A stretch of 64,000 nt of DNA, from NCBI GenBank assembly GCA_015680685.1, contig MNCI01027100.1, forward strand, positions 77,865 to 141,864, given 5' to 3'. The DNA comes from Gnetum montanum (Eukaryota; Streptophyta; Gnetopsida; Gnetales; Gnetaceae). The position numbers and the translations under genes were made by a program. Below, one piece after another: positions 45,445-57,069 of this stretch (positions within the stretch are counted from its first letter, which is position 1; each line of letters opens with the position of its first letter). The notes under the pieces are model-generated. The model ran no database searches. It was given only the letters and a program-made list of their open reading frames with translations, and was not told the origin of the DNA.

Positions 45445-46850
45445 CTACGCTCCACACCAATTATGCTCTCCACTTACTACACTCTCTACGCTTAAAGAGT
45501 GAAGACTTAGAAAAAAGTGGAGAATAACGCGATTTAGGTTGCTACAAGAGGTCTTAGGGAGACCAACAATAGGGACCAATCTACACCAACAAGGATGCAA
45601 AGAGCACGCAAAGACAACCACAACAGAGTGCAAAGAAGGAAACAGTGCAAATGGTGTTAATGCAACTGGTGCTAAGTGTCGGGCAATGTCAAATGTGTTA
45701 ACCATATGAACAATGTTGAGCATAGTTAGTGTTAATAGTGTGAATAGTGCTGAGCGTAGTCATGTTTTTCAGTAGAAAATAGGAGTGTCAACATGCGTGG
45801 ACCACCGCTTGAGTGTAGTTGTAGGCCAAAATGTGAACAAAATGTGAAAAAATGCAAAGAAAATGTAAGAGAGGAAGAGATAGAAACGGAACACCACCCC
45901 AAATAAGGTTGAGTGTAGTTAACTCCAAAAGGGGTTTAGAAGGTACATGGTGTACAACAGGCACAGTGGAGAGCATAGGCACAGTCTTGGTGGTGTTGGG
46001 CTGTGAAGTCTGGCATTCATCGTGGTGTTTGTGCCTACTAAGTTGGCCATTATGGTGTATCGTGGATTGTAGTGTTTGGCTAGGCTATAGTGGTGCTACA
46101 GTGGGTTGTGATCTGCAACTCTACCTCTTTGGGTCATTGATGTGCCTTTGGGTCTCATTTGCCCAAATGCCAAATGTCAAACTTGAAAAATGCCAACTGT
46201 CTAAAATTTGCTCTCTCCCCCTTGAAAATGTCCAAGGTGGGGGTATTTATAGGGTTGGGGTTGCTGGAAAATATGGATTGGCTACCACATGGCAAAGGGG
46301 TAGTTGGGACTATGCTCGACCCCAACTATGCTCTAGAGCATAGTCTCAACAGTGAGAAAAAATATGCCAAAATTGGTGTTTTCATATTGACTATGCTCTA
46401 GAGCATAGTCCCAGCAGTGGAAAGTGTAGTCTTAGCAATTTGCAATTTGTTTCATTGTTCTGACACTTTGGAAAAGTTTTTGCAAAATTGGCTATTGTGT
46501 GTTAACTATGTTGACTATGCTTTGGAGTGTAGTCTCGATAGTCGAGAGCGTAGTCTCAAACTTAGAAAAATTTTGCAGCTTGTGACGTCATTTGGACACT
46601 TAGCCAAAATTGCAAAAAGATGGTTGTTGAAGTTGATTATACTCTACTATAGTGAAGAGCATAGCCTCAACACTTAAACAAATTTGCAAAAAGTGTCATC
46701 ATTTTTTCAGACTCAGAAAAATTTTGCAAATTTGGTAGTTTGAGTTGACTGCACTCAACACTTAGAAAAATTTGAGCAAAGTGCCACTCTTTTAATACTT
46801 AGCCAAATTTGCAGTTGAGACACTCGGACCTGAAATTTTGTGGTGTTTTG
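45445..46850 (-). repeat. 5' LTR of element B
   Basis: It aligns with 29905-31119 from about 45640 on: shared blocks include GGTGCTAAGTGTCGGGC, GGAACACCACCCCAAAT and GATGTGCCTTTGGGTCTCAT, and GTATTTATAGGGTTGGGGTT is the TATA region. U3 has a 22-base palindrome centred on TCTAGA (46389-46410) and a second at 46325-46344. The left border and a primer-binding site could not be fixed. Confidence 0.7.
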
Positions 46851-47026
46851 AGTTGCATGAATAGGGATGCATTGATGAGAATGCATCGATGCAGCTAAAT
46901 TATAGAAGATGTAATATTGCATCTACGATATAGCATCTATGTTGTAGCAGCCAATTGATACACTTGAAAAAATAATATTTCATGATGTCCCCATGACTCA
47001 ACTACCTAACATATCAAGTCTCATCA
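46851..47026 (-). repeat. 3' LTR of copy A4, right part (U3)
   Basis: Continues the U3 broken at 29777 and ends CTCATCA at 47026, followed by the plus-strand complement of the polypurine tract (TACCTCCACAACTG). Its palindromes are of the GCATCGATGC type. Confidence 0.75.
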
Positions 47027-49194
47027 TACCTCCACAACTGACTAAAAACTTATCCTTAAGTTATATATAAATGGACAACATTTTACTACAAAAATTGGGG
47101 GGTGGCTAAGACTAGATTGGCTACCATTACAAAATTAGACTGTAGCATTATACAATTTTATTTGAGTGGATGTATTACAAAATGACAAAGAGACTAGAGA
47201 AGCACCAAAGTTTACAAAATTGAAGAGGTCTTAAAAAAAATCCATTGAAGATGAATCCTCTTGTTTTCCTTAGTGGTGGCAATCTTTGCAACCTTAATCA
47301 TTATGTTGATGCTTCTCTTTTATGCAAAACATTGGATTGAAATTTCTTCTCATCGTCCCATGGGTCTAGCAAACGTATGATGTTTAAGCTTTAATCCTTG
47401 TATGTGCTACTATTTATCCATGGACATATCTTATGTATCATTCTCTTGGCCTCTTTTCCTTGCCTTGCAAAAGACCTTCAACATTAGGCTTTTCTTTTAG
47501 CATTGCTTGCAATCACCAAAGGATCAACATTAGGTTTCGTAAATTTTCCTTAATAATTAACCTTTTTTGAATCGCTTAGTTAGCTCAAAGTTCAAAAAAA
47601 AATTTAACATTTAAGTATAAGGTGATTTCATAATAATGTTTCCCAAGGCTCTAAGGTAACTAAAATCATCAAGTTGTTCAAGTTGTTTTGATTATTTTTA
47701 CTATTAGTTACCATGGTTTTTGAAAATAGGGTGTTAGAAATATTTCAAAAATCACATCCTTAAACCTCCCCCCACCACCCAACCAAATGCCCCCACATGA
47801 TAAATGAGCTTAACTCGAAAAGTGCACAAACTTTTGAACAATTAAACCAAATATATGGTTCACAAGATGGTGAAGAAATTTTGAATTTAGAGGAAATTTC
47901 AATATAAAAGCATTAAAGATAACTCATAATTGATGAGAAGTTGGCTGCAAAATCATGCATAAATTTAGAGAAGCTATCCATGATGTTCTTGAAGATGTGA
48001 GGTTTGGTTTAGAGCCATGATTAACAAAAGTTATGCAAGTGGGTCCTCCCCAAAGTAGGCTCCTACCATAATGCCCTTGCATAACCACTTCTATAGATAT
48101 ATGTGGGCATCTTAGAAGTCAAATGTAGATCATGCCTTTATTTAAAACAACACATGATTGCCTTGGTTATGATCTTGCACTATACTATACAAAACCATTA
48201 GGTTCATGATTACATGCAGTAGTGAGGTGAATAATGGGATGAGAAGGGATTGCAAAGATTAGGACATGAGGTACCTTACCATGTTTGCAATAGGTTCTTA
48301 TGTCAATTTGATTAAGATGATAATCATACCTATTCATCCAAGTTTCTTGCCAAGCCCATACCATTAACAATGGCCTCGCATTAATGTACCCCTTCTTACC
48401 TACCATCATGAATCCACAAGAACCATAGAGAACGAGCATCACTTTAGAAAAAGAGAAAAATAGAAGAAGGAAGAAAGGAGGGGCCTTAGTTAGAGGGGTG
48501 CATTCAGGCATGGGTAACATATCTTTCTAGCCCCATAACCAATTCTTATAGCCCATTATTATGGGATGTGCTTTGAATTTCCATTGTTTTTTTGCTTTTT
48601 CTTATTTTTTTGTGTATTTTCCTTTTTTTTCCCTTTTTTTTTCACAGGGAACCACACCATGCACAGGAAAGCTTCATGTTTATTGGTCAATGATATGAGT
48701 AATGATACATTCCATGAGGAGTCATACGCTCTAAGAAGGAAGTCAAGAAGAGAATCCAACAAATTCCCTTGAGGTCACACCCTTTTCCATTCCCACTTGG
48801 TCTTTCCCCCTTTCTTCAAGACACAATGAGCAATAGTTAATTTTAGTTTTATGTGAGAAGAACCATATTACTTTCATGATAAAGGCTTCTCATTTATAGA
48901 ATTGGAGGGATGGATGATGTGGTTTCATCGCTTTACACAGTTGTTTATCTAATCATCTTGATAGCATAGGACAAAGACCCAATACATGGTGTTGACTTTT
49001 GCAACATGACTGGCAATATTATTAACAAAAACATAGTAGACATTCATCAAACATAAAGGAAATGACTTAAGAAAAGAGAAAATTTAAAGAAAAGAAAAAT
49101 AACAAGAAATAGAAAACATATTAAGAATCAGAAAATTTTTTAAAGAAATAAAAAATTGTAAAACAAAAAAGTGAAAATGCAATTATTAGTTCTT
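47027..49194 (-). other. non-coding internal region of copy A4
   Basis: No ORF2. The conserved core (GTGGGTCCTCCCCAAAGT) is at 48033, the T-rich block and AACCACACCATGCAC near 48600-48665. 47040-47930 is AT-rich and unrecognised. Confidence 0.6.
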
Positions 49195-52010
49195 AATTCG
49201 AGATGGGGCATCTCCCCCCATGACTAAACTCAAGGGCGAGCATTTGGAAAATGGATAGCACATTCCCTTGGTTATACCATAAGTTCTTCATTTATCATCT
49301 TTAGTAATTTAATTTTTCATTTGGTAGCACATTTAACATTTATGATAATCATGTTTTGATCATTTGGAGACATATCTTTAACTAGACTAGAATGTGTTTT
49401 CTTTTTAGGGGGTCCAGACATGTTTCCTTGTTTATTTTTTATTTTAGTTCTTGTGTCTCCTTGTTTAACATCTTCTTTTGGTGTATAGTTAGATTGTAAG
49501 ATATTCTTCTCTAAGTTCTCTATTTGGTTCATTTTCGTAGGACAAGAACTAATAAGTGGGTTGGATGTTTTCATGCATCTTTTAAATAGTTTTGTATTCT
49601 CATTTTCAAGCCACCAGGTATCTTTTAGTTTAGTGACTATTGTGTAGACTTGGTTTTGCACACATACTTGTTCCTTAAGTTTGTTGTGGGTTAATATAGG
49701 GATCATATTAATACTGTGAACTTTTGACCCAAAATTGCATCCTTTATCATTATTAGTAATGAATGGAATTTTTTGTCTCTCCATAGTGATAGGTTCATCT
49801 TTTATGTTTTGTGTCGGAGTGGTAATGATTATTGACTTTTGCATAAGATTAGGAGACATTGATGTGGTGAGGATGGGGGTTGTACCAGGTTAGCCTTGTT
49901 CTAGTTTTGATGAGCTAGTAGGTTTACTAGTTTTATTCACACCTATGGAAACCATCCTAAAGAAAGGATGTTTTCGAGGCTTTTGTTGAGGGCTACTAGC
50001 ACTATTATCCTTTCGTATGTTCACAACACAAGTTGCATTTTTGTACTGACATTGTGGTGCCAATCCTCCTTGCATTATTGATGGTGACATATGTTGGAGG
50101 AAAGTATGAGAGTATTTAGGATGTGACTAATGATAAGAGGCATGGGATAGTGATCCCACTAGAGATGTTATGGGTTGATGATATTTAGGAGAGTAGTAGT
50201 AGTGATTTGAGGTAGAGAAAGTAGAACAATTTGGAGAAATAGGCTATTGAACATAGTATCCATAAGGGTCTAGTTGGCAAAAGGGGTATTGTTGGTTTGT
50301 TGATGGAATCCTTGAGGATTGTGGATTTTGCCATTGTAGTTAATAGTAGTTTTAAAGTTGATAAGAAGTCATGCTAGGATAGTAATATTGGTTGTATAAC
50401 TATCTATAATTGCCTTGTACATAAGGAAATCTCCTAGGCATTTGCTTTTTCATGAACTTAGGATTAAAAGCAACAACCCCAAACTCTTGTAGATGTAACA
50501 TAACAAGATAATAGCTCTTTGGATGTTTGTATTGACAAATGTCACATCCATCATCCTCCTTTGTATCTGAGTCTGCAATCCTTTCTACTATGGCTATTTT
50601 CCATTTTTGTAGATAAGTATCCTTACTTGTTTCCTTGTTCCTTTTCCTCTTCTTGTTTTGATCACTTGATCCTACTTCCTTTACCCTTTCCTCTGTGATT
50701 TTCAAGTTGGTTTTAACTTTTTCATTTGTCAACTCCCACATCTTATTTACCCTTTCTTCGATCTCAACGATAAAATTTTGTATTGGTAAGGTTTTATGTA
50801 AAATCAACTCATCAAGAGCTATCTCTTTTTCTTGATCATAAATATAAACCTCTTTTTCATGAAGAGTTGGATCCCAATTATATTCCTCTACGCTCTTCCT
50901 TTTACATAGCTCTCCTTCTTCTTTTGCCACTTGTCCAACTAGCCTTTGTATTTGATGGGCTTTTAGTTCTAATAATTGTCCTTGGGCATAGATCCCAAGG
51001 GTCTCCTTCATTCTGTTATGAAGTCCATCTATGAGGTAGAGAAGTTACTCTTTGTAAGAAAAACCATGGCTTGGACATCTCTGTAGTAGAGCATAGTATT
51101 TGTCCAAAGCTACATCCAAGGGTTCATGATTTTCTTGCTTCCACAGTTGGATTTGTTTTCTTAGATTAGACCCTCTTTCATAGGCTTAATATTTTTCATT
51201 GAAGACCTCAAGCATTGTGGACCATTGGTGGATTGAATCTAGTTCCAACAATCTATGCCAACTTTCAACTTCTTCTACTAGTATCCTATGAAAGAGCTTA
51301 AGCTTTTGTGACTTACTTTCAATATTTTGCAAGGTGCAAGCATCATGGAAAGCTTGTAAATGATGTTGTGGATTGGAATTATAGCCTCCCTCAAATTTAG
51401 GTATGTTATTCATAGCAAACCTTTTGATGCAGCTTTCTCTTGGATGTTTATGGGGTATTCAAACTGCCTCCATGATCTCTATCATGATTTTAGTAGCCCA
51501 CAAGGATTCATAATCATTAGACATATCCTAATGATAATGTCGATTTCTATTTTTCTAATTATGATGATCTTGTCTATGCTTACTTTGATGTCTTTCATGT
51601 TGCCTTTGCTTTCTATTTCTATCTTCATATTGACTCCTTAGTGAAGCTCTATCTTCATACCTATGCTCACCTTCTTCAGAACTAGATGTTGAAGATGAAG
51701 AGGAACATGAAGAACTAGGAGAATCACCATGGCTTTTATATCTCTCCCTATGGTCCCTTAATTTATCTCTTCTAAATTTGGAGAAGGACCTAGGCCTTAA
51801 GGTCCTTCTTATTCTAGGACTTACTTCAGTTCCTCTAAGATTGTCTACATTAGTTGAACATAGTCTTTGAATGTAGTAAGGGTCTAAATGAGCATATGAG
51901 ACCCCTGTGTTTAGTGATTCACTCTAATTCTCTTCAATATAGACCTTACGATTTTTTCTACTAGTGTTCTCATCATGTGATGGATTATCAACTCTATGTG
52001 AAGAAGACAT
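49195..52010 (-). pseudogene. Athila-like gag of copy A4 (one frame, nonsense only)
   Basis: ATG at 52010 (MSSSHRVDNPSHDENTS). The same frame runs to at least 49317 with roughly ten stops and no frameshift. The N-terminus has a serine/arginine-rich stretch (SSSCSSSSSTSSSEEGEH). The gag domain contains MNNIPKFEGGYNSNPQHHLQ, LKLFHRILVEEVESWHRLL, CPSHGFSYKE and YAQGQLLELKAHQIQRLV. A shortened zinc-knuckle-like CDICQYKH follows near 50540. The C-terminal part is rich in proline, serine and asparagine. Gag of A3 aligns throughout. Confidence 0.8.
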
Positions 52011-52122
52011 GTTTTTAATTAATAATGTATGTGACTTAAAATATTAATTTTTCTTAAAAGATAAGTCATTAATGATTTTACAGTGATCATTTATAATATA
52101 ACTAATCTAGATCACTAGCACC

Positions 52123-52140
52123 ATCCTTAGCAATGGCACC
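52123..52140 (-). promoter_or_regulatory. decayed tRNA-Asp primer-binding site of copy A4
   Basis: The minus strand near the LTR border reads TGGTGCCATTGCTAAGGA, with 13 of 18 matches to the Asp-type site. All five differences are C-to-T or G-to-A. Confidence 0.6.
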
Positions 52141-52142
52141 AA

Positions 52143-52953
52143 TAATGAGTAGCTAGTAGTCCCTACACTCAACCATACAAATCAAAAGCATTGCACTCGC
52201 GATCTAGTCAAATTCCATGGACTTAGCCCCTAAACGCACAATAGGCAAAGATAGTGACTTAGGAATGTGATCGTTGTCTTCTTGGCTTCACTTGTGTAAG
52301 TTTAAGTGTATCATTAAGTGTAAGCAAAGGCACATGATTTTTATTTATATTTTAAATCTCTAAATCTAAGTGTGGTAGTAAAGGTAAATGATTGATGAGC
52401 TAATTATTTAACTAGATAATAGTTCTGAAGCTAACTAGCCTAACATAAGTATCCAAGCCCACCTGCTGTACACATCCTAAACTCATTATAGTAGTCATGG
52501 GTTACCAAGTGTTAGGCTACTAAGTGAACCAAGCGATAACACTATTGGGATTACCAAGTGTTAACAATATGTTCAAGGTGGTCATACTTATGTGCTTATC
52601 ATTAATGTATTAGTTAATTAAGCACATGAATATAAAATGCACAAGTAATAAAGTGCATGAATGGAAACATTAAACTATTCTTAAGTGTTACAAGGAATTC
52701 CAAGAATTGCATCTTTATTATTGACACATCAAAGTGTTTAGGTACGTTAATATTCGAATAAGGATTTGTATATCCCTTGAAGTCCTACTATGGGCACTTA
52801 GAAAATATTCTAACTCTGATGAAAATAAATTGCAGGAGTTTGGCTACACTATCAAGTTAACATGTCATAAATGTGATGGACATGCACATTTATATAGGCA
52901 AGACTGAACACCCTATCAATGTGTTTAACCATGTGTTAATGGGACTATGTCAA
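52143..52953 (-). repeat. 5' LTR of copy A4, outer end truncated
   Basis: Starts TAATGAGTAGC (TGATGAG with one transition) and shows CACTCAACCATAC and the ACCAAGTG landmarks. ATTTATATAGG lies near 52890. It stops matching other family LTRs at GGGACTATGTCAAT, about 50 bases short of the expected end, where copy A5 sequence begins. Confidence 0.75.
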
Positions 52954-53099
52954 TAGAGCCCCTACATTCTTTGGGTAATAAAAAACAAGGTGGTCTCTTC
53001 TAGGTAGCTTATGGTCTAGGTGAATTGATTGAGGTGGCTTAATGCTGGCTTGTAGATCAATGGTTCCCTATCACTTGCCTTGGCTTGCTGCTACTACAT

Positions 53100-54615
53100 C
53101 AGTTGTTCACACAATTTCCTCATGCACTCAATAATGACATGAGCCTTTGGTGTTGTCTCTTTGGTAGGTGGTGGTGGTAGTGGTTGCTAGAGTGGCTAAA
53201 GCACTTAATGCTCCTAAAATAGTCATGTCAAACATTGCTACACTCAAAGGTGTGCATGTTTCTATAGGAGTGGTGATCAAGAGGCTAAGTGTAGCCTAAC
53301 ACAGGGAACTGTTGGATTGACTAGTGGAAACTAGGTAACCACCTTTGAGGATTTTTGATCTCCTAGAAGAAATCACTACAACCAAGTTGAAGTTGTTGGA
53401 AATCAAGGGAAAGCTCATCATAGCAAACACCCAGCTTAAGATAGCCACTATTGAAAATCAATGCTTGGCTGCCAAGATTGTGGAACTGAGAGCTTGATTA
53501 GCCAATCTTACCATTCTTAGCTAAGTTGTCACATTGGATGAAGCTTTCCTATAGCTTTAAAATTGATTAAAAGAGGCTAAGAATGCCAAATAAATGACAG
53601 TCTTCGACACATCCTTTTTAGAAGCTCTTGCTACCCACATCAATAAGAATTGTGGTGTAAGTCTACAAGGAGAACCTAGCCTTGACAAAATACATTAATC
53701 TCCTACACAATATGAAGGAACAAAAAGATTAGATGGTTGAATTTATGAGACAACAACAGGTGTAGCTCGTGAAAGTGATGGACTTGAGGAGGTTGGCAGC
53801 ATAAAATAGAAATCTAACAATGGAGGAAGTTTAGGTACTTTGCTAGAAAATAACCATTGAGGTAGCTACTTGAAAAAATGAGGCCCTAAAGTTTAAACAT
53901 GTCAAAAATCACTATAGGGACCAGGTAGGACTCCTTAAGGAGATGAATGAGAAGGAAATCCAATTGGTCAAGGTAAAAATGAACAAGGTCCTCTAGCAAC
54001 TCTAGTAGAGAGGCGATGTATGGTAGCTGAACTTTAATGGTCTGAATGCTTACAACAAAGTAGAGATTCACTTGAAGTAGTTGCAGATCAAAGTAAGTAT
54101 AGAGTACATGGAACTTACCAAACTACGCTACGCAAACATGGTGATGCTAACCATGGGTAGGCCAAGGTCAGAGTTGGAAAAGTAGGTGGCCAGCTTGTAC
54201 CTCCTCTATGAGGCCAAGTTCAAGCACCACAAGGACACCAAGAAAAAATTGGAAATAGCTAATGTTGAGCTTGAAGTTTTCAGGAGCTGATTCACAAACC
54301 AATGATTGATTGCTAAGAACCTTGCCAGGAGGATGAATGACTATCATGAGCCATAGAACCTTGTAAAGACATTTGATGTGGAATGTAAACAATTTGCAGC
54401 ATGGTTTGTCAATGTAAAATAGTTGTTCTCTATAATGCCTTATCTATGGGACATCCTTGTACTAGCCCATATTCGCAAAGTTGCATGGATTGTGTACAAC
54501 CCATGGAGTAAGGAGGAGAAGATGAAAACATTGCTAGATGCTTTTCATCTTCCATCAGAAGCAACTGCTACATCAGGACAGCCATAGCCTCAACGTCAAC
54601 TACCACCACCATGAG
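53100..54615 (+). pseudogene. ORF2 relic, coiled-coil half (copy A5)
   Basis: Carries the C-terminal half of ORF2 only. Blocks near 54100-54200 (MELTKLRYANMVMLTMGRPR) and 54510-54560 (SKEEKMKTLLDAFHLPSEA) match copies A3 and A6. Many stops, mostly TAG and TGA. The rest is charged and heptad-rich. Confidence 0.6.
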
Positions 54616-54913
54616 CATTGGAGCTTAGTGAAGGTTCATTAGCACCCTAGGAGCATCCACCTCATGGCACTGTTTGATCTCCTCTTTGTCTTTAGTAATC
54701 AGAGGATTGTTATGGGTCATTTTTATAAAGGGTGTCCAATTTTGTTGTCTAGGACATCCATTTTTGTCATTCTCATAATTTTGTATAATCCAGCACTTAG
54801 GGTCAATCAATTAGAGTTCATCAATTGATAATTCCATACCTTCCCAATTTTGTAAGAACCTTGATCCTATTGTTGTTTACTTGAGGATGAGTTTTCATTT
54901 AGTTATGGGGGCA

Positions 54914-55753
54914 TGATGAATCATTCAACACGTTGCATCGATAAGCATGCATTGATGTAGTCCCATTAATGCAGTATCTAGTTTTGCCTATATACATGTG
55001 CACACCCATTGCATTTATGGTATGTTAAGTCAATTGTGTAGCCGAATGCTTGTAGTTTCTTTTCGTTAGAGTTAGAATATTTTCTAAGTGCCCATAGTAG
55101 GACTTCAAGAATTATATGGATCCTTATTCGAATATCAATGTACTTGAATACTTTAATGTGTTGGCAATAAAGATGAGATTCTTAGAATTCCTTAGAACAC
55201 TTAAGAATAGTATAATGTTTCCATTCATGCACTTTATTACTTATGCATTTTATATTCACGTGCTTAATTAACTAATACAATAATGATAAATGCATAAGTA
55301 CAATTGCCTCAAACATATTGTTAACGCTTGGTAATCCCAATAGTGTTATCACTTGGTTTGCTCAATAGCCTAACACTTGGTAACCTAGGAGTACTATAAT
55401 GAGTTTAGGATGTGTATGGCAGGTGGGCTTAGATACTTATGTTAGGCTAGTTAGCTTAGGAACCATTAGCTAGTTAAATAATTAGCTCATCAATCATTTA
55501 TCTTTCTAGCCACACTTGGACTTAGAAATATAAAATATATAAATATATAAATAAAAATCATGTGTCTTGGCTTATGCTTAACCATACACTTGAGCTTACA
55601 CAAGTAAAGCTAAGAAGACAATGATCACATTCCTAAGTTAGTATCTTTGTCCACCGATGCATTTAGGAGCTAAGTCCATGGAATTTGATTAGATTGCTAG
55701 TGCAATGCTTGTGATTCGTATGGTTGGGCGTAGCAACTACTAGGTGCTCATCA
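54914..55753 (+). repeat. 3' LTR of copy A5
   Basis: 840 bases from TGATGAATCATTC to GTGCTCATCA. U3 has GCATCGATAAGCATGCATTGATG-type palindromes, CTATATACATG is the TATA region, and a GCAATAAAGATGAG signal lies near 55167. 55754-55939, between this LTR and the next, is AT-rich with a (TA)n run near 55830 and nothing recognised. Confidence 0.85.
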
Positions 55754-55939
55754 ATATATATGTCAAGGATTTGGTAAGGATGTAGATCTTTCCTTAGAAG
55801 AAGAATAAAGATTCTCTTGGCCAGATTATATATATATATTATAAATATATATAAGGGGTATTGGAACTCAAAATAATTAAAACCTAGGTACACCCCAAGA
55901 TTTATAGAATTTTATAACTTAGTGCTACCTAGTAGAATT

Positions 55940-56822
55940 TGATGAGTGGTGAGGTACCCCTATGCCCAACCATATGAATCACAGGCATTCATGCGTGATT
56001 TGATCGAATTTTGAAGACTATGAGCATTTACACATAGTATTCTAGCCATCAAAATCCTAGTTAGAACAGTCGTTGTCCTCTCAACCTCACCTGTGACATT
56101 CTAGAATGATGGTTAAGTGAGACTGAGGCATATGATTTGTTATGTGTTTTCTTTTATTCTTAATATTTAATTCTTCTAATATAGGGAGTAAAAGGGCTAG
56201 ATAATTGAAGATTTCACTACTCTATCGCTTGACTACTCCTAGCATAAGTAGTCATTCCCACCCTCCGTGCACATCCCAAGCATGTGCTAATTACTACTGG
56301 GTTGCTAGATGTTAAGCGTCACTAGGTTGCCAGGTGTCAGACATCTCTTCGAGGTGGCCGTGCTTATGTGTTCTCGTGGACTACTAAAATGTACTATGAC
56401 TACAAAGTGATAACAGAAGCATGAAAATTATTAAAGTATTAAAATATTAATGCTTAAGTAATCTAGTTCAAATGTTGCAAGGAATGTTCAAAAAGCTCAT
56501 CTTTATTGCTGTTCACGCCAATGGGCTTAAGTACATTAGCACTTGAATAAAGAGTTGTACACTCTTTGAACTATGTCTGTAGGCACTTGGAAAATAATCT
56601 AACTCTTGTGGAAACAAACTACAAGAGCTTCGCTATAATTTCAACAAAAGGTACCATAAATGTGACAGGTGCATGCATATTTATAGTAGAAAATGGACTC
56701 TGCATTGATGAAGCCATGTCAACGCTTGAATAGCTGCATTGATGGGATCATGTTGACGTGGTTGCATTAATGAGGCTTCAGTGACATTGCCCAGTTGACG
56801 CAGTGGACTGGATGCTTCATCA
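55940..56822 (-). repeat. 3' LTR of copy A6
   Basis: 883 bases, TGATGAGTGGTGAGG to GCTTCATCA. ATATTTATAG lies near 56676. U3 has GCATTGATG and GTTGACG units rather than GCGATATCGC. Confidence 0.85.
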
Positions 56823-57069
56823 TACACCCACGACTAAGTGAAAACTCATCCTTGAGTTTGTTACAATTTGGAAGGTATGAGGTTACTAGCGACACACATA
56901 GCAAAACATATCAATACACACACTAGCGCTAGCAACACACCAAGTGCCTGAGTGTACAGAAAAAAATTACAAAATTGTGGTGTTTGTGGATAAAAAAATT
57001 GAACACCTTGACGATGATGGACTCACAACCCCATTGAGATGTTGAAGTTGCTAAAGAGGATTATACAGT

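Larger units (their letters stand above)
29778..46850 (-). mobile_element. element B: gypsy-type LTR element with gag and protease, no RT
   Basis: Minus-strand LTR element of a second family. LTRs of about 1.3 kb: 29778-31119 (3') and about 45445-46850 (5'). They are clearly related from 29905-31119 to 45640-46850 but diverged by roughly a fifth by eye. The internal region (31120-33705 and 42490-45444) carries gag and protease relics only; 31120-33050 is non-coding with a minisatellite instead of RT/RNase H/integrase. Candidate 5-base flanks AGTTG occur at 29773-29777 and 46851-46855. The LTR ends do not show clean TG/CA, so the exact border is tentative. Copy A3 is inserted at 33706-42489. 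Confidence 0.75.
28971..52953 (-). mobile_element. family-A copy A4, host of the nested insertions
   Basis: Minus-strand element. 3' LTR: 28971-29777 plus 46851-47026, split by element B. Internal region: 47027-52142, with gag but no ORF2. 5' LTR: 52143-52953, truncated at its outer end. The two LTR halves fit. The left piece ends in GCATTGATGGGGATGCGTTAATGCATTTAGTTG-type U3 sequence, and the right piece resumes U3 (GCATTGATGAGAATGC) and ends CTCATCATACCTCCACAACTG, the family border of LTR and polypurine tract. Confidence 0.8.
52954..55753 (+). mobile_element. family-A copy A5, 3' fragment
   Basis: Plus-strand remnant: ORF2 relic (about 53100-54615), polypurine tract (TTATGGGGGCA before 54914) and 3' LTR (54914-55753). 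The 5' part is missing; a deletion joining it to the A4 LTR is likely. Confidence 0.75.

Noticed and set aside
45852-46343. 163-codon ORF in the B LTR
   Set aside because: Lies fully inside an LTR, antisense to its promoter, and is not open in the partner LTR.
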